This document shows, piece by piece, positions 20,958-31,023 of a DNA stretch of 64,000 nucleotides. The DNA is taken from positions 682,001 to 746,000 of the forward strand of contig NC_049565.1 in NCBI RefSeq assembly GCF_013368755.1. The letters are read 5' to 3'. The notes under the pieces are model-generated. The model was given only the letters and a program-made list of their open reading frames with translations. It ran no database searches and was not told the origin of the DNA. The number at the start of each line of letters is the position of its first letter. Positions within the stretch are counted from its first letter, which is position 1. The DNA is from Talaromyces rugulosus (lineage: Eukaryota; Ascomycota; Eurotiomycetes; Eurotiales; Trichocomaceae). Both the position numbers and the translations under genes were made by a program.

Positions 20958-21929
20958 TTTTGGCAGTCGGGTTGGGATTGAGGCCGAGAATATTCCACTT
21001 TAAACGATGTCGCCAAAACTTCTCTGGTGTATTCGCGTTATTCGGCGGCTAGTTGGGGAGGAGGTGGAGGGATGGGACCAAATTCTGGTTGGAAGCCCTG
21101 CTTCTCATAAAGAGCAGTTGTTATATGCTTGTGTCCCATCCACCGACTGATGTTTCACCGTAATATTCCAAGCTGCTGGACATAAGCGACGCTAGTTGCC
21201 GACGAGCTATCTAGCGACACCGAGCATCCGCTAACGTATGCGACTAGTATGCTTAGGATCGTGATTATGACTGGCCCAGAACGTCTCTTCTCGTATAATC
21301 ATTACAGTTCAAAATAGTGCCGTGCTCATGCCACCAACGAGCTTGGTCCCACCTTTGAGAAGCAAGCTCCATGCTCTTCGATTAATGCGGAGCAGTAGCT
21401 AACCCCAGCGACCAGTCCATCAGGGTCTAGACGTGCCAGTATAGAAGAGTGCTCCTGTCCTGTCTCAATTGTAATGGTTACCTAGTACTATGTGCCGTGT
21501 TATTTCCACTGATGGTTGGGCGACTCTAGCCCGTTGCGTCTACAACATTGTCAATGCAATCGCTGGGATCGTTCAGCCGTGGCCGGAAAACACTGCACTA
21601 CCCTTGCGATATCGATCAGAGGTTCTAGACCTCATGCCAGGGTAATTAAACAAGTAATTTTAGTGATGTTCGGTGAAATAGGGGTCTCAGCTTCCGTCTA
21701 GCCGGTGCAGCTAATGCAAGTAGATTGCATAAAAGCAGATGCACCGAGTAGCTGCGAACTGCTTTTATATAATTAACTTCCACCAGGAGCTTATTTCGGC
21801 CAACCCACCATAGGCTTCTTCAACTCTTCTTTCCCCGTCAGCCTTGATGTTGAAAAGGGCCCCTCTCCTCACCCAGGAAGCCCTTACTTCTCCAAAAGTC
21901 TCTCGTAACTGCTCTCACACCCGAGCACC
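20958..21929. other. Promoter region plus most diverged copy of the A-P-G repeat (P and start of G)
   Basis: About 21295-21500 resembles the P module of the copies at 23963, 24700 and 27295 (CAAAATAGTGCCGTGC, GAGCTTGGTCCCAC, GTCTAGACG). Then 21514-21585 resembles the start of the G gene (TGGGCGACTCTAGCC, AATGCAATCG) with stops and indels. The stretch after 21760 is the promoter of the Myb-like gene that follows, with CT-rich sequence before its ATG. Confidence 0.5.
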
Positions 21930-22575
21930 ATGTCGACTGCCGAAACACCAATGTCCATCAGCGCACTGCTGAACCCGGCACCAAAGACACAGCCGGATGT
22001 TCTGCCAGCAAACATTTATACGGCCGTAATTTATACTCCGCCTTAGTATGTTAGCCCCATGACCTCGAGAGGATCGATTCCCTCTTAGAGCAATATCATT
22101 GTCTAGTTTATTAGCTGACTTGGGGGTTCGTACATAAAGCTTGGACAAAGGCTCTATGGACTGTCATTACAACAACATTGACAGTGCTCCAAGCAAATCA
22201 ATTGCTAGAAGAGGTCGCCGACGGCCGCACCGCCCTGAATACTCGGAGGAAGAGATGTACTTTATCTGGTACCATCGCGTTGATCTTGGTATGACGTGGA
22301 ACGAATGCGTCTGTGTGTTTAATGGGCAGTTTCCCTCCTCCAAAGGTCGTCCAGTGCAGGGACTACAAGGCGTGTTCTACCGCTTTATTAAATCCAAGGG
22401 ATGCCCCACGGTGCGGCAGCAGCACAACAATGTTGTCCGACGCGATCGGGATGGACTGCCGTTGCCCCATATTGGCGTTATTGAATGGTGTGGGATCTCG
22501 TACCCGTGGATGAGACTTGAGCATCGATACAACTGTATCACTGATTGGCGTCTCACAGGATTCGAACTAGTCTAA
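21930..22575 (+). CDS. Small Myb/SANT-like (trihelix-type) protein
   Basis: Proposed exons 21930-22045 and 22140-22575 with a 94-nt intron (GTATGT...AAAG) give 183 residues. A fallback start is the ATG at 22156. The C-terminal exon has a basic stretch (ARRGRRRPHRPEYS) followed by a helix-turn-helix-like region: EEEMYFIWYHRVDLGMTWNE, then VFNGQFPSSKGRPVQGLQGV and FYRF. This pattern occurs in many small Eurotiales proteins thought to bind DNA. The first exon begins MSTAETPMSISALLNPAP, in the style of the short N-terminal tag of such proteins. The acceptor is non-optimal, so the first-exon link is less certain than the domain. Confidence 0.55.
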
Positions 22576-22720
22576 ATATAGTTATTATGGTCACATGACT
22601 AATATCCATGAACATCTGCTAGCCAGGCTCCTCCCAAAGGTCTTGCACGTAGCCAAGTAGGCTGCCAATCTTGGATTCTCCTCTTTTCTAGACATGTCCT
22701 AATACGGCTTGACACATCCC

Positions 22721-22848
22721 GTAGTGGCGTTGGGAGGCGGGGTCTGATCCACCGACTAGTAGCCAACAATACATTTGGCGATAGCCCTAAACATGCGCTA
22801 ACGCAAAGTATCGCGATGCACCCTATAAAGGAAATACCGAAATTGTTC
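22721..22848 (+). repeat. Repeat module A, copy 1
   Basis: Starts GTAGTGGCGTTGGGAGGCGG, contains TTTGGCGATAGCCCTAAACA, and ends near GAAATTGTT. It is about 90% alike to 24576-24699 and 27129-27247 by eye. Here it stands without the P module. Confidence 0.75.
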
Positions 22849-22970
22849 GCGTGCTTGATAACCAGTCATGTTTATTTCGCTCTATATTTCTGGCCCCGGA
22901 CGTCTCGGTATGTTTAAAAAAGAGAGAATGTCAGCCTTGCCATCAGAGAAAAACATGCAATCTCACAAAA

Positions 22971-23450
22971 ATGGCGGTGAGTCGGCAAGACAAAGATCGC
23001 ATGCTGCATGCACTATATGAATGGTATGAAACAAATACTCTCCGATACAGAAACTCAACTAATAGATTTAGGGTTGTTTATGTGACAGGATGTCGACTAG
23101 TCCGTGTATCACACCTTGAACCCGCAGATGTTGAAAAAATACTCCGTTTTTCACATTGTGTGAGCAGAGTTGAACTCAATGATGGATCTTGGGAGTTTTG
23201 CATCCATATCCACCATATTGATGATTTCATCATGGCCCAACCCAATTCGACTACGGTGGTAGATGTATTTTACAATCCGTTCAAAGTACTTTCACATGAC
23301 TATGAGTACTTCCGCGACCACCACACACCACAATATTTGAACAGTTTCTGGCTACAAAGGCGAGCTGAATGTATGGCCACAGAAGGAGCAAGGGAATTCT
23401 ACGGTGCTCTCGTCTTTATACAAATTGAAGTGGGATTGCTACAAATATGA
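22971..23450 (+). CDS. Hypothetical protein, 159 residues
   Basis: ATG at 22971 (MAVSRQDKDRMLHALYEWYE) opens a stop-free frame to 23450. The frame also continues upstream to 22851 without an ATG, so a first exon may be missing. The sequence is hydrophilic with aromatic-rich stretches (WEFCIHIHHIDDF) and no signal peptide or membrane segment. It lies directly after repeat module A. Family not recognised. Confidence 0.4.
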   Translation: MAVSRQDKDRMLHALYEWYETNTLRYRNSTNRFRVVYVTGCRLVRVSHLEPADVEKILRFSHCVSRVELNDGSWEFCIHIHHIDDFIMAQPNSTTVVDVFYNPFKVLSHDYEYFRDHHTPQYLNSFWLQRRAECMATEGAREFYGALVFIQIEVGLLQI

Positions 23451-23962
23451 AATTCGGAAACTGGGCTAGGTAGTTTTCATTCTCTCTGACGGTCAATATG
23501 AACGGTCTTGCTTGTTGATATTCTTCCAATACCGTCAATAACGCTACACACTTGGTCATTTTTCGTCAGATTTGAAGTTTATTTTAAGCCTCATACCTTT
23601 ATAATTTTCAAGTGCATGTTCTTTTCAAGAGCCCATGGCTCACCAGACCACGGATGCGTCAAAACACAGGGAAGAGGAGCGGTTCATTAAACACAGGAAG
23701 AAGCGGTTCATTTAGCTTTCTCCAGCACAAAGAAACCAGTCCGAAGATGACACTGGCAACGTAAAAGATAATCAAAAGTGTAATGCAACAACCGCATTCC
23801 ATCGGAAAGTTTTGGATAGTTTTGTATAAAGATGGTGTTTTGTCAAGTGTCGCAAGGCAAGAGAAGGTATGATACAGGATTGACATCACATACTATTAAG
23901 ATCACCCAGAGTTTAAAACTTGTTTATCACCACAAACTAAAGAGTAAGCCCCTGTGATTCAT

Positions 23963-24440
23963 ATTGCATATGCACTGGTATCACATAAAATACCTCTTGT
24001 CATATTTTGTTATCATAAAATAGTGCCATGCACACACCACCAAGGGGCTTGATCCCAACTTTGAGAAGCCACCAACCATGCACATCGATTGTCAGTTTAT
24101 CCAATAAGATTACAAGCATAAGACTATGCCGCGGGATGAATACTCGATAATCCTCGCACTGTCTTGATTAGATGCAGCCGGTGTAGATGGTCGCGGACCA
24201 GTGGCCAACTCCGGCGAGCTATATACAGCCCAACGGTCTAGACGCGCCGATATCGAGCAATAGCTGAAAATTACTGTTAGTGATTACCGGATACTTGGTT
24301 AATAATAATAAATTGTTAAGCGAGCTATGCACTCGTTCGGTAGGTATAGAAGAGAGAAAGCCCCTATGTCTTTTTTCTATTGTAAAGTTCAACAAGCACT
24401 CTATACCAACGCTTCATTACTGCTGAATGGTTTTTTGATC
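23963..24440 (+). repeat. Repeat module P, copy 2
   Basis: Shares with 27261-27715 the run TGCATATGCACTG.TATCAC, the AATAGTGCCATGCACACAC block, the CCGCGGGATGAAT block and the AAGCGAGCTATGC.CTCGTTC block followed by GGTATAG.AGAGAGAAAGC. In the intact unit at 27295 this is the promoter and leader of the G gene. Confidence 0.7.
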
Positions 24441-24451
24441 ATATTTTCAAC

Positions 24452-24575
24452 ATGTATTCCAAATAGCAGACACACAAAACGTCCCCAGATGATTGGGCGA
24501 CTCTAGTCTCTCTCCGCTACCAAATTGCTAATGCAGTTGGATGGTTCTTTTCAGGATTCCAGCATCTATCTACCC
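24452..24575 (+). pseudogene. G gene fragment, cut by repeat module A
   Basis: The start region is recognisable (ATGTATTCCAAATAG replaces the ATG-TCT-TCC-AAA start of the intact gene, giving a stop at codon 5). Homology continues through GATGGTTCTTTTCAGGATTC and CAGCATCTATCTACC, then breaks exactly where module A begins. The interruption point shows the A-P unit inserted into, or recombined with, an older G copy. Confidence 0.65.
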
Positions 24576-24699
24576 GTGGCGTTGGGAGGCGGGGTCTGAT
24601 CCACCGACTAGTAGCCAACAATACATTTGGCGATAGCCCTAAATATGCACTAACGCAATGTATCACGATGCATCCTGAAAAGGAAAAACCGAAATTGTT
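24576..24699 (+). repeat. Repeat module A, copy 2
   Basis: Same start (GTGGCGTTGGGAGGCGGGGT) and end (GAAATTGTT) as copy 1. Joined directly to a third P module. Confidence 0.75.
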
Positions 24700-25085
24700 A
24701 CACGTAATTTTGTTACTATAAAACAACGCCATGCACACACCACCAAGGGGCTTGATCCCGACTGAGAAGCAACCTACCATGCACTTCAATAGGCAGTTCA
24801 TCCAATAAGATTACAAGCATATGATTGTGCCGCGGGATGAATCCTTGATAATCCTTGTACTGTCTTGAGGTAGCCGGTGTCTAGATGGCCGCGGACCAGC
24901 GGCTAACTGCGGCGAGCTATATACAGCCCGCCGTCGCGGTCTGGACGCGTCGATATCGAACAATAGCTGAAAATTACTGTCTATGATCGGCAGATGTTTT
25001 GCATATCACAATAATTCGATAAGCGAGCTATGCGCTCGTTCAGGCGGGTATAGAAGAGAGCAAGCTCCTCCGTCTTGCATGGGCT
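24700..25085 (+). repeat. Repeat module P, copy 3, placed upstream of the Zn2Cys6 gene
   Basis: Contains the P blocks in order: AACGCCATGCACACACCACC, CCGCGGGATGAAT, CGAGCTATATACAGCC, CGATATCGAACAATAGC and TATAGAAGAGAGCAAGC. Instead of G, the next gene is the transcription factor whose ATG is about 110 bp further on, so P probably supplies its promoter. Confidence 0.7.
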
Positions 25086-25195
25086 TGAAGCTTTGACAAG
25101 TTCACTTCCGCGCATGCGGTCAGCTTAGATCTGGGATCCCAGAGATTTGATAACAAAGGCGCTGTTCCTTTTATTCAAGCATACGACGAGTTGAT

Positions 25196-26424
25196 ATGGC
25201 CCAAGGACTTCGGCTGCGATGCAATAACTGCCGGCAACGCACAGTATGTGCTTTTATTGCTGCCTAATCAATGCTGTATAAGTAACAAATGCTAACGAGT
25301 ATATTTCAAAAAAACAAACAGATACACTGCGAAGGTCGTTCACCTTGCGACAACTGCGTTCGAAAAGGACTGCCACGCGACACAGCCTTGAAGACATACA
25401 TTTCAAATGAAGAGTATGTCACAATGATGATCGAGAAACCAACGTCGCTATTCTGGCAGATGGTTGTCCACAGGGAATCTCTTCCTCGTCTTAGAGACAA
25501 AAACGAGCTGAGAATAGTACTGAAAGATACGAAGCGACGCTTGGAAAAACGATTTAAAGCTAGTCAATTCACTGAATGGCAAAAAAACAAGAAGGGCACA
25601 TGCACAATTCAAATTTGGCGTCAAGGTCTAAATGCGCATAAGAAAGGTTTTTACATCGAGAGTGAGATATCTTTAGTAACCTACTTGGCTTCGGTGCTAC
25701 ACGTTGAGCAGCCCCGTCAACAAACTGAGACCGAGGATATTACCGAGGGTCTTCGGATTCTATTTCTGGAACTATTAATTCAAGATGGGCTTGAAATCGA
25801 AGGAGACGGGTTACCATGGTTTCTCTCAATCTCGCCAATCTCGTCATTCTTGGTTAGATTGAATCTGGATGCGATTCCCCCTCTGGCTAATCATTTGTGC
25901 GCGTTTTCGACGATAGTCAGTATCCAGACCACGTTTAATGGGATACCTGTCGAAGCACCACTTCCAACAATCATAAAACGAATATCGGGGTTGAGGTTCT
26001 GCCCAGACTCTCATATTCGCATCAAGAACCTCCTCAACTTTCTTGAAGAGGTGGATCAGTATCAAAATACAGCCAATATGCAATTGCCTCATCGTGCACC
26101 TGAGGATCCATATCAAAGACGACCATCCGAGTCATTGAAATCTTTCCTGGACAGTCTAGATCAGCCACAACCCCTGCCATATCCCCCTAAGTAAAAATCG
26201 ACCTGTCTTATTATTGTTTTTTGAAGCTAATTTCTTTCTCTTATAGTTCAAATACTTTTCGAACCTCTCCACACATCGGACGACCAGTCGACCCCGACAA
26301 CAGCCAAGCCCAAGAGCCAGGTTCAGTGCCCGAATCGATACCGGATGTGCAGTTCTGGGACCATGGATTTAACGCCCACGAATTCACCTATGACGGGGAT
26401 CTCTGTTCAATTGTTATGGACTAA
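25196..26424 (+). CDS. Zn2Cys6-type fungal transcription factor, atypical zinc cluster
   Basis: Exons 25196-25243, 25322-26190 and 26247-26424 give 364 residues. The first exon encodes MAQGLRLRCNNCRQRT and the splice restores IHCEGRSPCDNC, giving C-x2-C-x6-C-x5-C-x2-C as in Zn2Cys6 (Gal4-type) regulators, with an intron inside the cluster as is common in Eurotiales. The sixth cysteine, expected six to eight residues later, is missing (VRKGLPRD follows). The rest is helical, and the acidic aromatic tail (VQFWDHGFNAHEFTYDGDL) fits an activation segment. At 364 residues it lacks the long middle-homology region of large family members. Targets are unknown; the P module lies immediately upstream. 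DNA binding may be altered by the missing cysteine. Confidence 0.75.
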
Positions 26425-26894
26425 TCTAGTGGGGAGATAGATTGAAAATCTCTAGCGTTTGGGCTATCTTGTTTTCGTTCGCTTTAGGTGTTGATGTGAA
26501 TAGTCTTGCTTGTTAAAAGTAGGGAAATTGATATCGTAAGGTCCCCATTTAGATTTGATTTCATGATTAAATCTTTTGCGAGATTCCTTCACTTCCGGGA
26601 CGGCGTTTCTCTGCCATTGATTGTCCGAAAGAGTTTGAGATCGGTATGTTGGTAGAAGAGTGTTGCCTAGTGCTGGTAATGTTTCCCTGGGCTGGTAAGG
26701 TTTCCCTCCGACGGTAATGTTTCCCAGCGCTAGCAACCCGACACTGCGTCGGCAGCGGCTGGCTCACGTGATGGCACGGGCTGGATAAATAATCTTCCAG
26801 TAGCCCCCTGAACGGAAAAAGAAAGCAACAACTATTATCCGGCGCCCTTCCTTCTTCGCAGGTTTGATCTGGCAGTGTCATTCTATCTATAAAG
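26425..26894. other. Intergenic with a small hairpin element
   Basis: No gene. It holds the 76-bp inverted-repeat element at 26662-26737 and three nearby repeats of the type GGTAATGTTTCCC. Confidence 0.5.
26662..26737. repeat. Short inverted-repeat element
   Basis: GTTGCCTAGTGCTGG at the left end is inverted as CCAGCGCTAGCAAC at the right end. Between them the motif GGTAA(T/G)GTTTCCC occurs three times. This resembles the subterminal repeats of a very small MITE or a folded regulatory element. No clear target-site duplication. Confidence 0.5.
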
Positions 26895-27056
26895 ATGTCT
26901 CAGGATCAAAACTCTCTTGCTGTCCGGAAGCCTCGTCGTTTAATCCGAGGCGAGATCACCTACTCTCATGCGGAAAAACAACATGCCAATATATTGTATG
27001 GAATATTAGCCGTCTTATTGACCTTGAGTGGGCCTGCTCTCGTCCTGTGGAGATGA
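26895..27056 (+). CDS. Possible 53-residue single-pass membrane protein
   Basis: ATG at 26895 opens a frame with a basic N-terminal half (AVRKPRRLIRGEI) followed by one hydrophobic segment (ILYGILAVLLTLSGPALVLW) and a stop. The charge layout fits a tail-anchored protein. The short length and lack of a known relative make it uncertain. It lies just before module A copy 3. Confidence 0.35.
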   Translation: MSQDQNSLAVRKPRRLIRGEITYSHAEKQHANILYGILAVLLTLSGPALVLWR

Positions 27057-27128
27057 TACGACCGGCACGCATACAGCTTGAAACTTGTAGAGGTAATTTA
27101 CAAGCATGAACTTCTGCGTCTACGTGCT

Positions 27129-27247
27129 GTAGTGGCGGCGGGGTCTGATCCATCGACTAGTTGCCAACGATGTATTTGGCGATAGCCCTAAACATGCACT
27201 AACGCAACGTATCGCGATGCATCCTATAAAGGAAACACTGAAATCGC
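27129..27247 (+). repeat. Repeat module A, copy 3
   Basis: Starts GTAGTGGCGGCGGGGTCTGA and contains TTTGGCGATAGCCCTAAACA. It has lost six to nine bases of the GTTGGGAGG part found in the other copies. Confidence 0.75.
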
Positions 27248-27260
27248 CTATAAGTAAAAG

Positions 27261-27715
27261 ACTGCATATGCACTGATATCACATAAAATACCTCTTGTCA
27301 TGTAATTTTGTTACTATAAAATAGCGCCATGCACATACTACCAAGGGGCTTGATCCTGACTGAGAAGCAACCTACCATGCACTTCAATAGGCAGTTTATC
27401 CAATAAGATTACAAACATATTATTACGCCGCGGGATGAATCCATTACTAGATGCAGCCAATGTGCAGATGGCTGCGGACTAGTGACCAACTCTAGCAAGC
27501 TATATGGTCTAGACTCGCCGATATCAAGTAATAGATGAATTTTACTGGTCATGGTTTGCAGATGCTTGTACATCATAATAAATCAACAAGCGAGCCATGC
27601 GCTTGTTCATATAGGTATAGGAGAGAGCAAGCCCCTCCGTCTTGCTTCTATCATGAAGCTCACACTGCACTCTACACCAACGCGTCATTGACCTGGATTC
27701 TGCCCAAATTTCAAC
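27261..27715 (+). promoter_or_regulatory. Repeat module P, copy 4: promoter/leader of the intact G gene
   Basis: Same block order as the other P copies, ending in GGTATAGGAGAGAGCAAGCC, a pyrimidine-rich leader and CAACATG at the G start. Its conservation in front of two different genes argues for promoter function. Confidence 0.55.
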
Positions 27716-28347
27716 ATGTCTTCCAAATCACACGAAACATCCTCAGATCGTCGGGCGAATCTAGCCTCTCTCGACTACAAAATTCGCAACGCAATCGGAT
27801 GGTTCTTTTCGGGATTTCAGCATCTATCTACCGTGCTCGCGGAAAATACTGGGCTTGACGTGACTTCAGATAACTCATCCGATACAGACTTTTCTCGACC
27901 TGTCTCAACTGACAACAGCTTTATGTTGGAAGCCAACATTGCTGCCCCACACGTTAAGACTATCAGCTCTGGACTAGATGGGGGGGAAACACCTGGTAAG
28001 AGGGATATCTTGCTTGAGAGATCCGTCCCTAATGAAGAGCAGTGCTTCCACCTCCCACGCCTGAGAAAGCCATTGATATCCACGATCAACTGCAAAAGGT
28101 GTCGAAGTTGTCCGTTATTACAAATCGTCCGGCCGAGACTGTGGGTACAACAGAAGCGTGGTTAATTGGGATGCAAAAACAGAGACCGACAGAAGTCCAT
28201 GTATTTCTCTACGCTGATTCCCATACATTGGTACTGCCTGCACCAGCCCGACGGTGCTCACTCCACCATCAAGTACTTCTGGAGAATCTGAGGTTGGAAC
28301 AAAACATGTTAAGGAAATGTAGGATCTACCCCAAGAGCACATTGTGA
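27716..28347 (+). CDS. G gene: orphan two-exon protein (left-arm copy)
   Basis: Exons 27716-27995 and 28043-28347 with a 47-nt intron (GTAAGA donor, CCCTAATG branch site, GCAG acceptor) encode 194 residues. Without splicing the frame would end after 149 codons in an Arg/Cys-rich tail. With splicing the second exon reads VLPPPTPEKAIDIHDQLQKV and on to the stop. The first exon starts MSSKSHETSSDRRANLASLD and includes an amphipathic segment (IRNAIGWFFSGFQHLSTVL). There is no signal peptide or known domain. An identical protein is encoded in the opposite arm (42873-43504), and two decayed copies lie at about 21514 and 24452. Function unknown; the multicopy behaviour suggests it belongs to the repeat. 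Confidence 0.6.
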
Positions 28348-29079
28348 TTTAAACGTGCTGTTATCTTATTATTGTTCGTCGCTTTCGTCTTGTGACTGCA
28401 TGTGCATGTTATTTCTCAGTGTGGATGCCATAGATATAAAACTGCTTGACCTCTGACGGATGAATTACTATATCAGTACGATATTAACTGTACGGAGAGC
28501 TTCCATGTCTCTAAAGCGTATTACCTCGTCTGTTTTCTTGTCTCGCTTGTCCCCGCACGTAGATGGCAGAAGACTGAGATGGGGTTTCCGCCCGGAGAAC
28601 CAATATATTTGTCGGGACCGTTGGGTGGAGCAAGTGTTAGTAATACTTATGCTACTTGGCGATGGTAGATGTTATTTTACCTATTAGCGAGGGGATTCGC
28701 ATCATATTTCTATTTTTGACAGCAATGAACTGTTCGATGGCCGTGATCAATTAACGAATGCCCAATCATTGTTACTAGTTACTGCCATCGTATGGCCTAG
28801 TACTGTACTGAGCCGGAATACCCTTTGATTTCCAAACTAAACCCATTCCTGCATGTTCTGGCCAGGATGCGATGAGCTCGGACGTGTGCCTCAGCTCTTC
28901 CTTTGATAAGTCAGACCGAAGAGGTTCCAGCCCCCGTCTCCTTTTTGCTTCTTTAAATACTTTCTTCCTTCAAAACGAGGCTGACTGTTCCTTAAATATC
29001 ATCTGCTACAATTACTCAACTTTTTTGTTAGCTTCATAGTATAGTGACTAGCTTACGCCAGGATAATTTTCTCTTCGCA
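28348..29079. other. Intergenic; end of the inverted-repeat arm
   Basis: The arm ends at about 28650, just after GTTAGTAATACTTA. A plus-strand open frame at 28460-28687 lies in the repeat and has no recognisable product. The last 250 bp are the promoter of the BCS1-like gene. Confidence 0.45.
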
Positions 29080-30519
29080 ATGCACGCACACGGAGACGGC
29101 TATATGCCAATGCGGCCGCCGATGTCCATCATGGATGTCTTCTTCCCAGGATTCAGCACGGTTACTGCGTCTGCCCAGCAATTGCTAGTTGGTGACGAGA
29201 ATACCTTCGTTCGCTTACTTTGTATGGGGGTCATCTTTGCGACATTTGTCCAATATGCGACTGCTTATGCGAAAAAATTAATCGACAGACACTTCGGTTA
29301 GTCATTATTCCTTCAGAAAGGATGCAACTAACTGATATTAGGCCGCACCATCCATATACCCTTCACCGATGAATCTTACGACATGGTTATTCACTGGATA
29401 CGTCAACAACTGTTTTCCCGAAAGGCACACTCTGTGATAGCTCGCATAAAAACGGAAGAACGAACGTTCGTCCAGGACCAGCCTGCGCGGGAGAAACCCC
29501 TTTGTTATTCTCCTTGGCAAGGATCGTTTAATTTTTCGTACAACGGTCATCAGCTTGTGTTTCACACTCGTGCGAATGAATATTCCGAGGATATCACCAT
29601 TACCGCTATTGGCACGTCCTCGGATATTTTGTTTGAATGGATGGAAGAGTGCCGCGCACAGTATCTCGCTTTCGTCCGGGAGAAGGTTACTATTTTTCAA
29701 CATCAGGATGGTATATGGAAAATAAATAGCCGGAGAGCTGCTAAGGACATATCGACGGTCATCATGGACGAAAATCTAAAATACAGCATTTTGAAGGATA
29801 TCCAAGAGTTCCTTGATGATCAGAAGTGGTATATAAACCGAGGAATGCTCTACAAACGAGGATATCTCTTGCACGGTGACCCTGGCACCGGCAAATCTAG
29901 TTTCTGTTGGTCGATTGCCAGCCACTTTAAGTTGGAAATCTACAGCCTCAACCTATCCAATTTGACGGACAACACACTGAGTAGGTTATTTACCGAGCTG
30001 CCTTCTCGATGTATCGTTTTCCTCGAGGACGTGGATGCCGTTGGTCTGGAACGAGAGATTGCTGGTAAGGCCCAAAGCCGCCAGAACACGCCGCGGTCTG
30101 AGGTATCACTATCCGGTCTCTTGAATGTCCTTGATGGGGTCTCATCTCCCGAGGGCCGTATACTAATGATGTCCACGAATCGCCCGCACGCGCTGGATGA
30201 AGCACTCATCCGACCCGGTCGTGTCGATAAAAAAATACTCTTCAAATGTGCTGATAGCTATATGGCTGCTCAGCTTTTCCGCAAAATCTTCCAGAAACAA
30301 CCAAACGAGGACAAAAAGCTGGGGGACGTGGGTGAGGATGAGCTTGAACGGCTTACCAAAGCATTTGCCTCCCAGATACCAGAGGAAGAATTCAGTCCAG
30401 CCACAATCGAGAATTTTCTTTTACAGCATAAACATTCTCCTGTTCATGCTGTTGATGGTGTTCAAGAGTGGGTGGTAAATGAACGGAAAGCAGCGAAGGC
30501 GTGGACTGTAGTCAGTTGA
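29080..30519 (+). CDS. BCS1-like AAA ATPase (intact)
   Basis: Exons 29080-29296 and 29342-30519 with a 45-nt intron (GTTAGT, AACTAACTGATATTAG) give 464 residues. Exon 1 encodes an N-terminal part with one membrane segment (LLCMGVIFATFVQYATAYA). Exon 2 begins with the BCS1_N domain (SPWQGSFNFSYNGHQLVF), then the AAA module: Walker A GDPGTGKSS at about residue 251, Walker B IVFLEDVDAVG, and sensor/arginine-finger region MSTNRPHALDEALIRPGRVD. Yeast Bcs1 inserts the Rieske protein in mitochondria. Fungal genomes carry many short BCS1-like paralogues of unknown role, and this is one of them. The N terminus lacks a clear mitochondrial presequence. A frameshifted paralogue lies at 56949-58463. Confidence 0.85.
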
Positions 30520-31023
30520 CTTGGTATTGAACTGAGTCAAAGATGTGTTTTTTACCTCCGGGGTATTATTTTAAACAGAGTTCTTCTTCACCACTGACTA
30601 AAAAACAAACCTCATGTCCTTTCGTTTAGAGACGGAGAAAACCGAAAGATTAAAAAAAGAAAAAAATATTGATCCATAATTTGCATGCTACTTATGCACT
30701 AGATATCACATTGGTGGCTTTTCTCATGCTTCTAGACTACTGCAACACTTGTTCACCGGCATGCATTAGTGTTGCGCATATATCGCCAAATGGCTTGGGT
30801 TTGTCAAGACAGGAAACAATCTGGCACATGATATGTGTTGGCAGACTATCGGTAAAGCCACAAAATAAATCCCTGATGGTGCATGGCTCTAGATCACACC
30901 ATGTACACAGCGCTAGTGGTGCTTTCAGGCGACAGTGATCCCAGTGTACTTAAACGATTCATTTTCCGAGGGCAGATTGTCCTTTTTGTTCCCACCTCAG
31001 TTTCTTTCTAACATTATACCATC
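30520..31023. other. Intergenic, promoter of the ABC transporter
   Basis: No gene seen. Short A-rich tracts occur near 30650. Confidence 0.5.

Larger units (their letters stand above)
27122..28650 (+). repeat. Left arm of a large inverted repeat (A-P-G unit)
   Basis: Bases 27566-28650 match the reverse complement of 42570-43654 without a length change (paired coordinates always sum to 71220). I saw one mismatch (27577 region). In addition 27122-27144 matches the reverse complement of 43654-43676. The 421 bp between those two parts are present only in this left arm. The two arms point inward and bound 16.5 kb. Confidence 0.85.

Noticed and set aside
24517..24801. 94-codon minus-strand frame across G, A and P modules
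   Set aside because: It crosses three repeat modules and is not kept in the other copies of A.
28460..28687. 75-codon frame in the inverted-repeat arm, and its 66-codon mirror at 42560-42760
   Set aside because: The repeat doubles it automatically; no motif, and the two ends differ because the frame runs out of the repeat.
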